A stretch of 23,623 bases of DNA from positions 1 to 23,623 of the forward strand of contig CAYMEO010000040.1 in the NCBI GenBank assembly GCA_964389705.1, read 5' to 3'. Shown in pieces: positions 7,654 to 15,021 of this stretch. The translations under genes and the position numbers were made by a program. Position 1 is the stretch's first letter; the number at the start of each line of letters is the position of its first letter. Source of the stretch: PSLL01 sp964389705 (GTDB taxonomy: Bacteria > Desulfobacterota_D > UBA1144 > Nemesobacterales > CSP1-2). A model generated the notes under the pieces. It worked only from the letters and a program-made list of their open reading frames with translations, ran no database searches and had not been told where the DNA came from.

Positions 7654-7873
7654 TGTTTGCTCCTAAAAATTTATGTTTAAAATCAGATTATTCCAAATAC
7701 GAGAAGGTCAATTTAAAAACATACAATAAATCGAAATAGAGAAAATCTCTGTCCGAGTCAGGCAAATTCTGGGATGTAATGGTAGAATATCATACCCCAT
7801 GCCGGCAGACTCAGAAAGTCCCGCCTATCTCCGACTCAATCTAAATCCCATAAAATAAATCTCGCTTTTAATG

Positions 7874-8356
7874 TTATTGTCCGCCTAAAAGCCTGAGGAG
7901 TTTATCCTCATCCTCTATTTCGTCGGCAAGAATTTTTACAACCATTTGTGCTGTAACTGGGTCTGTGTGCTGCGTCTTATGATGCAGGTTGTTATAGAAT
8001 TCGATTGCCTCCCTTTCGGTTTCCAGGCTGTCTCTAATCATCTTCTGTATATCATTCGGATCCTTGGGTATATCTTTATGGGTTGAGTATGAATGCTTCT
8101 CCCAATCCGAAGTACTTAAAATAGGCTCTCCATCGAGCTGAACGATTCTCTCCATGAAGAGCCCTACATGATCCCATTCCTCATTGGACATTTCTTCGAA
8201 CATCTCGGCTATATGAAGGGAATTAACACCCGAAACGATCTTTGAAAGTATCTTATATCGGTATGCGGCAATTGCCTCAGCCGCCAGAGCCTTGTTTAAG
8301 TCACTTATAAGTTCTTTAACGTCTAGATCTATAATTTCAACCCCTTTTCTTTTCAT
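7874..8356 (-). CDS. Ferritin-like di-iron protein (Dps/bacterioferritin-like)
   Basis: A 160-residue four-helix protein. Helix A carries E27 ('A-E-A-I-A-A-Y-R-Y'), helix B the E60-x-x-H63 pair ('E-E-W-D-H'), helix C 'E-T-E-R-E-A-I-E-F-Y', and helix D 'A-D-E-I-E-D-E-D', in which the usual final E-x-x-H appears as E146-x-x-D149. This is the plan of ferritin-like proteins with an intrasubunit ferroxidase centre, which store iron and remove peroxide in the cytoplasm. The start is ATG 8356 because AGGAGG lies just upstream; a longer frame from 8383 lacks such a site. The PerR-type regulator is encoded 109 bases upstream on the same strand, a common pairing for peroxide defence. Whether it forms 12-mers (Dps) or 24-mers cannot be seen. 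Confidence 0.82.
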   Translation of the reverse strand: MKRKGVEIIDLDVKELISDLNKALAAEAIAAYRYKILSKIVSGVNSLHIAEMFEEMSNEEWDHVGLFMERIVQLDGEPILSTSDWEKHSYSTHKDIPKDPNDIQKMIRDSLETEREAIEFYNNLHHKTQHTDPVTAQMVVKILADEIEDEDKLLRLLGGQ

Positions 8357-8465
8357 TTTATTCCTCCTTAGTAGTATGCTCAAAAGCCGACAATAAATGC
8401 TACCCTAATACAAGTTCCTACCCGCTGCCGGGCGAAATTAGCGATTCCGGAGCAGCTGGTGATTT

Positions 8466-8918
8466 TTAAGATTTCCTTCTTTGGCAGTTTTTGCAGATAC
8501 CGTTTATTTGAACGGTATAGCTTAGTACCCTGTAGTTATCTATGGATTTTTTAGGAAGACCCAAATTGGCAAGAGAGTCATCATAGAAATCTTCTACCTT
8601 CTTGCACACAACGCACACTAGGTGGTGATGATGGTCCAAATTGGCATCATATCGGGCAGCATCATGGAGAATATTCGCCACAGAGACGATTCCGAGTTTT
8701 TTGAATGTCTCTAGTGTCCTGTAAATTGTCGTAAGAGAGATGTTTGAGTAATAGCTCTTGACCTTCTTATATATTATCTCGGCGCTGGGATGCTCGCCCG
8801 TACCCATCAGCTCCCTATATATGGCAACCCTCTGAGGGGTTACCTTAACTCCCAGGTCTCTACACCGCTTGATAAAACCATCAATGCGCTCTTCAGCAAC
8901 GGCTTTATTTACTTTCAT
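8466..8918 (-). CDS. perR: PerR-type Fur-family peroxide-sensing repressor
   Basis: A 150-residue metalloregulator with an N-terminal winged helix ('T-P-Q-R-V-A-I-Y-R-E-L', 'L-T-T-I-Y-R-T-L') and a C-terminal dimerisation domain. Every B. subtilis PerR ligand is present with a constant +6 offset: H43, D91, H97, H99 and D110 for the regulatory metal, and C102, C105, C142 and C145 for structural zinc. D110 corresponds to PerR Asp104, whereas iron-sensing Fur has Glu there. This supports a peroxide sensor that loses DNA binding when its Fe-coordinating histidines are oxidised. GAGG lies about 9 bases before the ATG at 8918. The gene heads a likely perR-ferritin unit and is divergent from the subtilase. 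An AT palindrome at 8972-8984 touches its own -35 box, suggesting autoregulation. Confidence 0.88.
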   Translation of the reverse strand: MKVNKAVAEERIDGFIKRCRDLGVKVTPQRVAIYRELMGTGEHPSAEIIYKKVKSYYSNISLTTIYRTLETFKKLGIVSVANILHDAARYDANLDHHHHLVCVVCKKVEDFYDDSLANLGLPKKSIDNYRVLSYTVQINGICKNCQRRKS

Positions 8919-8943
8919 AATCTAAAACCTCAATCTAGAAAAT

Positions 8944-8984
8944 ATCTTACATCAAAATAGAAGAATGCACAATTTTAATAAAAT
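8944..8984 (-). promoter_or_regulatory. perR promoter with AT-rich palindrome (candidate PerR/Fur operator)
   Basis: Read on the minus strand, TTGTGC (8972-8967) and TAAGAT (8949-8944) are spaced by 17 bases, giving a transcript start about 19 bases before the perR ATG. Directly upstream and overlapping the -35 by one base is the perfect 6-1-6 inverted repeat ATTTTA-A-TAAAAT at 8972-8984 (plus strand). Its AT composition and position suit a Fur-family operator, although it does not match the B. subtilis PerR box closely. Confidence 0.45.
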
Positions 8985-9048
8985 CAGGCGCCTTATGTGT
9001 ACTTATTGGTATACTATAAGCACTATAAAAAATAAGGAGAAGGAGATT

Positions 9049-11001
9049 ATGAAGAGAAATATTTTTACTGTCTCTATTCTTATTCGGCAAATTAGGTGTT
9101 TTCTACCTATTTTATTCATAGTAACTATCCTAAACACACAAGCCTTCGGGGACCAAATGCTTCAAGCCACACAGCAGAAGAAGAATTCAAAAATAAGTTC
9201 CAGAATAATGTCAACAATCGCCAAAATGAAGTCCCTTGGCATAACTAAGGAAAATGCCTCGGCGCTCCGCGCTTCCTCACTTTCAAATCCACTAGTTAAA
9301 GTGGATGAGAGTGGTAATATTCAAGTCTACATACACGTGCAGAATGCAAATCAGGAGAATATCTCAAAACTCCAATCAATGGGAGTAAAGATTGAGATTG
9401 TAAATACGAAATACAATATAATTCAGGGCTGGATTTCGTTTGATAAGGTGGAAGAAGTAGCAAACCTAAGTTTTGTAAAAAAGATCACGCCTCCAAGCTA
9501 TGGGAGACCAAGAACAGGTTCTGTTAACTCCGAAGGTGATGCCGTAATACAATCCAACACTGTACGCAGTGACCTTGGATTTGACGGCAGCGGGGTAAAA
9601 GTCGGGGTTATTTCAGACGGCGTTGACCACAGGGCAGCCTCACAGAAAACGGGTGACCTTCCTAACAACATAGAAGTTAACCCTAAGCTTCCGGGAAGCG
9701 GAGACGAAGGAACAGCTTTACTCGAAATCATACATGATATAGCGCCAGGGGCCAATCTCGCATTTTCAAGCGGCAATACCAGTATGGAATTTATTAGCTC
9801 TATAGACTATTTAGTTAATACAGCCCAGGTAAACGTCATTGTTGATGATATTGGATTTTTCGATGAGCCGAATTTTCAAGATGGACCGATAGCTCAAGAG
9901 GCAGAAAATGCCGTTAAAAACGGTGTCGTTTTCGTATCTGCCGCTGGAAACGAGGCTGATAAACATTATCAGGCACTCTACGTTGAAGCCCCACCCAAAA
10001 TGCAATCCAACGGGAGTCATTTTATGGACTTTGGCGCCCCCATAGGGAAGGCTAGCACTAATCTTTTGCCAATTCTTGTAGGGCCGAATCAACAGGCCGT
10101 CATTGTTCTCCAGTGGAATGACCCTTTCGGCAGTTCTTCAAACGACTATGACCTCTATCTATTTGATAGTAATGGGCATCTACTCGATAGCAGTACGAAC
10201 CTGCAAAACGGCTCTCAAGATCCTCTAGAGGAGGTTTTGTTTCAGAACAATACCTCTGAGGTTGTTACAGTATTTGCCGCGGTAAACCTCTTTAGCGGCG
10301 TACCTAAGACCCTAGCGATATTCTCTAGCAATGGGACTGAAGTGTCAACGGATTTCGATGTTCCTTCCGATACCGTATGGGGACATCCAGCCGCAACAGA
10401 TGTCATTGCCGTAGGTGCGGTTCCCGCAACGAGCAATCGGTTCTGCTCTAGCGCATCGGGCCCCGACCAGATCGAAACATTTAGTTCTCAAGGACCGGAG
10501 GCAATCTTCTTTCCCTCATTTGAACAAAGGCTAAAACCCGATGTTGTTGCTCCAGATGATATTCATATAACCGGCGCGGGTGGTTTCGGTAGCCCTGACG
10601 GAATGGGCGGCTTTATTCTATGTGGAACCTCTGGGTCTGCCCCCCACGTAGCAGGGGTCGCCGCGCTTATATTGAGTAAAAATCCAGGCCTTACACCCGA
10701 TCAGGTCAGGGGTGCCCTTGAAGACACGGCCGTAGACTTAGGTCCAGCCGGGACAGACAATATATTTGGTTTTGGAAGAGTTGACGCACTCGCAGCCGTT
10801 CAGTCTGTACCCGGGGGAGCAACAAAACCTCCATCAAACAGTGGTGGAAGCAGCAATGGTAGCAGCGGAGGAGGATGTGCCATTAGCGGACAAACCGGAT
10901 TAGGACAAGGGATACTCTCCAACCTTCTAATTATTCTTATTCCTGGGGCGATGTTAGGGTTAAAGAGGCTCATAAAAAGTCGGATAAGAGCAACGAAGTA
11001 A
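9049..11001 (+). CDS. Exported subtilisin-like (S8/S53 clan) peptidase with C-terminal Gly-Cys sorting tail
   Basis: A 650-residue protein. AAGGAGAAGGAG precedes the ATG at 9049, so a longer frame from 8965 is rejected. Domains: signal peptide with hydrophobic core about 17-29; prodomain about 80-150; subtilase fold about 175-590 with catalytic Asp190 ('V-I-S-D-G'), N301 ('A-A-G-N') and Ser528 ('G-T-S-G-S-A-P-H-V-A-G'). Where subtilisins have H-G-T, this protein has E220-G-T ('G-D-E-G-T-A-L-L-E-I-I-H-D-I-A-P-G-A'), recalling the Glu of sedolisins. A beta-rich PPC-like insert at about 340-430 contains 'N-D-Y-D-L-Y-L-F-D'. The end is tripartite: Ser/Gly-rich linker with C610 ('G-G-G-C-A-I'), hydrophobic stretch 624-638, basic tail (K-R-L-I-K-S-R-I-R), as in CTERM-type sorting signals. 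It is probably secreted and surface-anchored; the substrate is unknown. Confidence 0.85.
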   Translation: MKRNIFTVSILIRQIRCFLPILFIVTILNTQAFGDQMLQATQQKKNSKISSRIMSTIAKMKSLGITKENASALRASSLSNPLVKVDESGNIQVYIHVQNANQENISKLQSMGVKIEIVNTKYNIIQGWISFDKVEEVANLSFVKKITPPSYGRPRTGSVNSEGDAVIQSNTVRSDLGFDGSGVKVGVISDGVDHRAASQKTGDLPNNIEVNPKLPGSGDEGTALLEIIHDIAPGANLAFSSGNTSMEFISSIDYLVNTAQVNVIVDDIGFFDEPNFQDGPIAQEAENAVKNGVVFVSAAGNEADKHYQALYVEAPPKMQSNGSHFMDFGAPIGKASTNLLPILVGPNQQAVIVLQWNDPFGSSSNDYDLYLFDSNGHLLDSSTNLQNGSQDPLEEVLFQNNTSEVVTVFAAVNLFSGVPKTLAIFSSNGTEVSTDFDVPSDTVWGHPAATDVIAVGAVPATSNRFCSSASGPDQIETFSSQGPEAIFFPSFEQRLKPDVVAPDDIHITGAGGFGSPDGMGGFILCGTSGSAPHVAGVAALILSKNPGLTPDQVRGALEDTAVDLGPAGTDNIFGFGRVDALAAVQSVPGGATKPPSNSGGSSNGSSGGGCAISGQTGLGQGILSNLLIILIPGAMLGLKRLIKSRIRATK

Positions 11002-11156
11002 AGAGAATCGGAGAGATTCAAAACTGGAAAAAGGGAGATAAAAGGAACATTACAGATAAGGACCTTAAGATCCTCGATAAAAAGGGTCTTTACGATTCTC
11101 ATGGCAGAACATACAAAATTGACGGATTTAAATGGAAGATTGTTTCTAAAAATTAG
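10998..11156 (+). other. Lysine-rich open frame without a normal start, possible gene fragment
   Basis: Directly behind and overlapping the subtilase end, in another frame, the sequence reads as a plausible protein (… N-W-K-K-G-D-K-R-N-I-T-D-K-D-L-K … D-S-H-G-R-T-Y-K-I-D-G-F-K-W-K …) to TAG 11154-11156. The frame is open back to about 10887 but contains no ATG, GTG or TTG. A GGAG lies just before an ATT at 11016. It could be the 3' remnant of a lost gene, a product made from a rare start, or chance. I do not recognise a family. Confidence 0.3.
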
Positions 11157-11182
11157 TGAATCCAGATTCGAAGGTCATTTAT

Positions 11183-11204
11183 ACACTGCAGTGTCCTGAC
11201 ACTG
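11183..11204. repeat. Compound inverted repeat behind the subtilase
   Basis: ACACTG, its complement CAGTGT, and again ACACTG after CCTG lie in 22 bases (11183-11188, 11189-11194, 11199-11204). The middle copy can pair with either neighbour; the right-hand hairpin has 7 base pairs (11189-11195 with 11198-11204). No T-run follows on the plus strand, so it is at best an imperfect terminator or a dimer-binding site. Confidence 0.5.
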
Positions 11205-11210
11205 AGAAAG

Positions 11211-11244
11211 ATTAAAAAATGAGGGGCAGACACGGAGTCTGCCC
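11211..11244 (-). terminator. Intrinsic terminator of the minus-strand gene at 11288-11653
   Basis: GGGCAGAC (11224-11231) and GTCTGCCC (11237-11244) form a perfect 8-bp stem with loop ACGGA. Read on the minus strand, the stem is followed within a few bases by a run of six T (complement of the A-run just before 11219). It stands 44 bases after the stop of the upstream gene, as expected for a rho-independent terminator. Its core resembles the hairpin at 22632-22654. Confidence 0.75.
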
Positions 11245-11287
11245 TAAATGTCCCAACAGAGAACAATCAATTAGGAATGATTCCCCT

Positions 11288-11653
11288 CTAATCAAAAAAT
11301 CTCTCAAGCGGTGTCCCAGACCAAAGGGCATAAGCCTCAGGCGGAGAAGGGAGGCTTGGGAAATCGGGGCGTTCTAAGTTGCTTGGGGGATCGGAAATAG
11401 GAGGAATCATTCTGTCGGGGAGTCCAGGCATATTGGGGTCAGAGGCATCTTCTGTAAATGCAACTACACATCCATCGTTGTCTCTTAATAGTCCATTTCT
11501 AAACCAACCAATATGCTCAAGCCTGGCTGTGTAGACCGCGCCATCTGGAAGAGAGACCCATCCAACGAGATTGTCTTCTATATCGAGGATGCGTCCGTCA
11601 TAGATCAATCTCATTCTTGGGACGCCGTGTTCATCATATAGCCAAATGGACAT
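11288..11653 (-). CDS. Probable 4-fold beta-flower protein
   Basis: A 121-residue soluble protein with no signal peptide. The first 75 residues are short, repeated, Gly/Asp-turned beta units: 'W-L-Y-D-E-H-G-V-P-R', 'L-I-Y-D-G-R-I-L-D', 'L-V-G-W-V-S-L-P-D-G-A-V-Y', 'H-I-G-W-F-R-N-G-L-L-R-D-N-D-G-C-V-V-A-F'. This pattern fits the 4-fold beta-flower family, a small fold of unknown function. The last 45 residues are proline-rich ('I-P-P-I-S-D-P-P', 'F-P-S-L-P-S-P-P') and end 'P-L-E-R-F-F-D'. AGGAGG lies 8 bases before the ATG at 11653, and a clear terminator follows the stop, so the gene is an independent unit. The family call rests on pattern memory only. No function is proposed. Confidence 0.6.
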   Translation of the reverse strand: MSIWLYDEHGVPRMRLIYDGRILDIEDNLVGWVSLPDGAVYTARLEHIGWFRNGLLRDNDGCVVAFTEDASDPNMPGLPDRMIPPISDPPSNLERPDFPSLPSPPEAYALWSGTPLERFFD

Positions 11654-11697
11654 TTTAAATCCTCCTTACTATCTATAAAAAGAATATCCTTTAGAAC

Positions 11698-11726
11698 TTG
11701 AAAACGAAAATGTATATGAGTATGGT
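11698..11726 (+). promoter_or_regulatory. Candidate promoter of the KDPG-type aldolase gene
   Basis: TTGAAA (11698-11703, 5 of 6 consensus) and TATGGT (11721-11726, 4 of 6) with a 17-base spacer. The predicted transcript start near 11733 leaves a leader of about eight bases before the ATG at 11741, and no Shine-Dalgarno is present. Confidence 0.45.
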
Positions 11727-11740
11727 AATTGAAGTTCAGA

Positions 11741-12397
11741 ATGAATTCGATGGATCTTGTGAGAAAAAATAGGGTATTTGCCGTAATCCGTACGGACAGT
11801 TCTGAAAATGCCCTTAGATTTGCCGAGGCTTGTATTGAAGGTGGACTTAAATTAATTGAGATAACGTTTTCATTTTATGGATCTGAAAAAGTCATTGAGA
11901 AACTGGGTAAAATAAACGATATCCTTGTAGGAGCCGGTACCGTATTGAATATTGATATGGCAAGAAGTGCATATAATTCAGGGGCAGGGTTTATAATATC
12001 CCCTCACACGGACAGAGAAATCATTTCCTATGCCAAATCCAAGAGCCTTTTGGTTGCATCGGGCGCCCTCACTTCCAATGAAATCTTAGAGGCATGGAAT
12101 TTAGGAGCGGATTTAGTGAAGATCTTTCCTGTGAAATCCGTTGGAGGAGCATCGTACATAAAGGCGATAAAAGAGCCCCTACCTTTTATTGAGGTTATGA
12201 CCACAGGTGGAGTAACAACTGAGAATTTCACAGAGTTTCTTCAGGCCGGTGCCACTGCAGTTGGACTTTCAACCAGTTTGATTGGAAACGATGGCCTTAC
12301 TGATTACAAAACTGTATCCCAAAGGGCAAGGAAAGTCATTCAGATCTTAAGTGAGTTAGAAAAGAGAGAATTAACTGAACAAATTTCTAATAACTGA
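11741..12397 (+). CDS. eda: KDPG/KHG-type aldolase (2-dehydro-3-deoxy-phosphogluconate aldolase family)
   Basis: A 218-residue class I aldolase, a (beta/alpha)8 barrel that cleaves 2-keto-3-deoxy-6-phosphogluconate or related 2-keto acids to pyruvate plus an aldehyde. The catalytic Glu40 ('I-E-I-T-F'), 'V-G-A-G-T-V-L' at 63-69, and Schiff-base Lys127 ('L-V-K-I-F-P') are in place. The Arg that follows 'E-V-T-L' in E. coli Eda is Ser here, as in a broad subset of homologues, so the substrate may not be KDPG itself. In-frame TTG 11729 and ATG 11750 are alternative starts; ATG 11741 is chosen because it fits the promoter and the N-terminal strand. It sits upstream of the glycan genes, in line with a sugar-catabolic role. 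No edd (dehydratase) gene is in the window. Confidence 0.85.
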   Translation: MNSMDLVRKNRVFAVIRTDSSENALRFAEACIEGGLKLIEITFSFYGSEKVIEKLGKINDILVGAGTVLNIDMARSAYNSGAGFIISPHTDREIISYAKSKSLLVASGALTSNEILEAWNLGADLVKIFPVKSVGGASYIKAIKEPLPFIEVMTTGGVTTENFTEFLQAGATAVGLSTSLIGNDGLTDYKTVSQRARKVIQILSELEKRELTEQISNN

Positions 12398-12465
12398 TTT
12401 ACAACTGCGAGATTTTACAGCAACGATATTAAAGAGATATTCAAACCTAATCTTAGCCGAGATGA

Positions 12466-14913
12466 ATGAATAAGAGATACATATGCATTCATGGACACTT
12501 CTATCAACCTCCCAGAGAAAGCCCCTGGCTTGAAGAGATAGAGGTCGAAGACTCTGCATATCCCTATCACGACTGGAATCAGAGGATAACCGCTGAGTGC
12601 TACAGTCCAAATGCGGCTTCTCGCATCCTCGATAGAGAGGGGCTGATCTCGGAGATCGTAAACAATTACTCAAAGATAAGCTTCAACTTTGGTCCCACAC
12701 TGCTTTCGTGGATAGAGAAGCACGAGCCGCAATTATACCAACAGATAATAGAAGCCGACAAAACCAGCCAAAAAGAAAGGGGTGGCCATGGAAATGCAAT
12801 TGCCCAGTGCTACAATCACATAATAATGCCACTTGCATCAAAGAGGGATAAAGTCACTCAAGTCATCTGGGGAATCAGAGATTTTGAAATGAGATTTGGG
12901 AGAAAACCCGAAGGAATGTGGCTTCCCGAGACCGCAGTTGATATTGAGACGCTTGAGATTCTCTCAGATCACGGGATCAAATTTACGATTCTCTCCCCTC
13001 ATCAAGCACATAGAGTTCGCCCCTTGGGCGAGAGTAAATGGACTGATGTAAGCGGAGGGAAGGTTGATCCGAGATGTCCATACCGCGTTTCTTTGGACAG
13101 AGGAAAGTTCATTAACGTCTTCTTCTATCACGATTCTATTGCTCGCGCCGTCGCATTTGAGGGTCTTCTTGGAGATGGAGAAAAATTTACAAACCGCCTT
13201 GTCGAAGGATTCAACCCTAGTGATGAAAACGCACAGATTTTAAATATTGCAACGGATGGTGAAACATATGGCCATCACCACAGATTCGGTGAAATGGCTC
13301 TTGCCTATGCGCTAAAAAGAATTGAAGAAGACGGCCTGGTAAAAACTACAAACTACGGAGAGTATATCGAGAAATTCCCTCCAAAGTATGAAGTAGAGAT
13401 TTTTGAGAATACATCCTGGAGTTGCACGCACGGAGTAGAGAGGTGGCGTAGCAATTGTGGATGCAAAACCGGAGGCGATCCATCTTGGAACCAGATGTGG
13501 AGAAGACCGCTGAGAGACGCACTTAACTGGCTAAAGGACGAGGTTGATTTAATCTTTGAAAAAGAGGGAGCCAACCTCTTTAAGGACGTATGGGAATCAA
13601 GAGACGAATACATAGATATTATACTCAACAGATCGCGCGAAGGCGTGGAAGAATTCTTTGGAAGATTTAAAAAAAAGGAGCTTTCTGATACTGAAAAGGT
13701 CACAGCGCTCAAACTCCTTGAGATGGAAAGACAGGCCATCTTTAGTTTTACAAGCTGCGGCTGGTTCTTTTCCGATATCTCAGGAATCGAAACCGTTCAG
13801 ATTCTAAAATACGCCGCCCGAGCAATCCAGCTTGCTATAGGACTCACCGGAACTGATCTGGAGCCGCGATTTCTCGATATGCTTTCTCTTGCTCCCAGCA
13901 ACGCCACCGAAATTGGAAATGGAAGAGCGGTTTACGAAAATTTAGTAAAGCCATACGTCGTTGATCTAAAGAGAGCCATTGCCCACTATGCGATAACATC
14001 CCTTTTTAGGGAATACAGGAAAAATGAACAGATATTTTCATTTGATTTTCAAATGCTCGACTATCAAAAGGAATCACTTGGAGCCATAACCTTAGTTGTT
14101 GGAAGAACCAGGGTTCAGTCAAAAACCGTATGGGAGGTAGCCCAGGCAGTATTTGGCGTTCTTTACTTCGGTGGATACGATTTTAGGTGCTCGATAAAAG
14201 GCTTCCTTGATCTGACCGAGTACGAGAGATTAAAAGAAGAAATCTTTAGAATGTTTATCAACCACTCTATTACCGAAGTTATTAGGGCAATGGATGTACA
14301 CTTTACGGGGGATTACTATACGCTGAAGGATTTGTTCATTGATGAGAGAAGAAGTATAGCAGAGTCCCTGCTCGAGGGCACCTTGTCTCGATACTCGGAT
14401 ATTTATGAGAGAATCTATGAAGAGAATAGAAAACTCATGCACTTCCTCTGGAGCATAAGTACCCCTATTCCCTCCGTCCTTAAGGTAGCGGTTGAGTTTG
14501 CCCTCAATTCCCGTATATCTCAGGCCGTAATCAAATTGGTCTCAGGAGAAATCGGCATTGAAGACTTTGAGGAATTGGTACTCAGGATTCATGAGGAAGA
14601 AAACAGGCTGGGATGTGAACTAAATTGGGATGGACTCAGAGAGGCATTAGAGAGATTGGAAGAGAAAAACATGGAGTCCATACTGGAAGACTATGAAATA
14701 AGAAAGATAGAAGACGTCTTACGACTAATTGAGTTTGGCGAGAGGCTTAAATTAAATTTAGGTAAATGGAGAATTCAAAATCTGTTCTGGAGGCTAATTG
14801 GAAAAAAGACCCTACCAGCGGATGAGTCAGAGGTAATCTTTCGACTAGGAGAAAAACTCAGATTTAGCAAGAGTGCTCTAGAGTCTAGGCTAAGCAATAA
14901 CAATGTACGGTGA
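12466..14913 (+). CDS. GH57-family glycoside hydrolase with DUF3536 C-terminal domain
   Basis: An 815-residue cytoplasmic-looking protein. The first roughly 320 residues are a GH57 catalytic barrel: 'H-G-H-F-Y-Q-P-P' at 9-16 (HQP motif), 'R-G-G-H-G-N' at 105-110, 'E-G-M-W-L-P-E-T' at 149-156 with E155 as likely nucleophile, and 'A-T-D-G-E-T-Y-G-H-H' at 262-271 with D264 as likely acid/base. A helical DUF3536 domain fills roughly 420-800. GH57 enzymes act on alpha-glucans (amylases, 4-alpha-glucanotransferases, branching enzymes). The glycogen synthase gene 108 bases downstream supports a role in glycogen handling, but the DUF3536 type is uncharacterised to my knowledge. The start ATG 12466 has only a poor ribosome site. 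It follows eda by 68 bases on the same strand. Confidence 0.9.
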   Translation: MNKRYICIHGHFYQPPRESPWLEEIEVEDSAYPYHDWNQRITAECYSPNAASRILDREGLISEIVNNYSKISFNFGPTLLSWIEKHEPQLYQQIIEADKTSQKERGGHGNAIAQCYNHIIMPLASKRDKVTQVIWGIRDFEMRFGRKPEGMWLPETAVDIETLEILSDHGIKFTILSPHQAHRVRPLGESKWTDVSGGKVDPRCPYRVSLDRGKFINVFFYHDSIARAVAFEGLLGDGEKFTNRLVEGFNPSDENAQILNIATDGETYGHHHRFGEMALAYALKRIEEDGLVKTTNYGEYIEKFPPKYEVEIFENTSWSCTHGVERWRSNCGCKTGGDPSWNQMWRRPLRDALNWLKDEVDLIFEKEGANLFKDVWESRDEYIDIILNRSREGVEEFFGRFKKKELSDTEKVTALKLLEMERQAIFSFTSCGWFFSDISGIETVQILKYAARAIQLAIGLTGTDLEPRFLDMLSLAPSNATEIGNGRAVYENLVKPYVVDLKRAIAHYAITSLFREYRKNEQIFSFDFQMLDYQKESLGAITLVVGRTRVQSKTVWEVAQAVFGVLYFGGYDFRCSIKGFLDLTEYERLKEEIFRMFINHSITEVIRAMDVHFTGDYYTLKDLFIDERRSIAESLLEGTLSRYSDIYERIYEENRKLMHFLWSISTPIPSVLKVAVEFALNSRISQAVIKLVSGEIGIEDFEELVLRIHEEENRLGCELNWDGLREALERLEEKNMESILEDYEIRKIEDVLRLIEFGERLKLNLGKWRIQNLFWRLIGKKTLPADESEVIFRLGEKLRFSKSALESRLSNNNVR

Positions 14914-15011
14914 TTCATTTATGATTCGAATTTTTAAGGGAGCGTTTTAAAAAGTTTTAAAGGTGATAATATTAAAGGCACTACCGATTTGTCAATTACC
15001 ATAAAGACCAT

Positions 15012-15017
15012 AGGAGG
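15012..15017 (+). promoter_or_regulatory. Shine-Dalgarno deciding the glgA start
   Basis: A perfect AGGAGG lies 4 bases before the ATG at 15022. A longer frame beginning with TTG at 14989 would add eleven residues absent from GlgA family starts, so 15022 is preferred. Confidence 0.8.
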
Positions 15018-15021
15018 AATA

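Noticed and set aside
7800..7859. Tiny plus-strand frame beginning M-P-A-D-S-E-S-P in the mazG-ferritin gap
   Set aside because: Only 19 codons with no ribosome site. A TAGAAT lies just upstream, but no usable -35 is seen.
8965..9048. N-terminal extension of the subtilase from ATG 8965
   Set aside because: It would place 28 polar residues before the signal peptide, and it spans the perR operator region. A double AAGGAG precedes the ATG at 9049.
10800..11102. 100-codon minus-strand frame over the subtilase 3' end
   Set aside because: It is the antisense of the Gly/Ser linker and hydrophobic tail, giving Pro/Leu-rich low-complexity sequence with no start signal.
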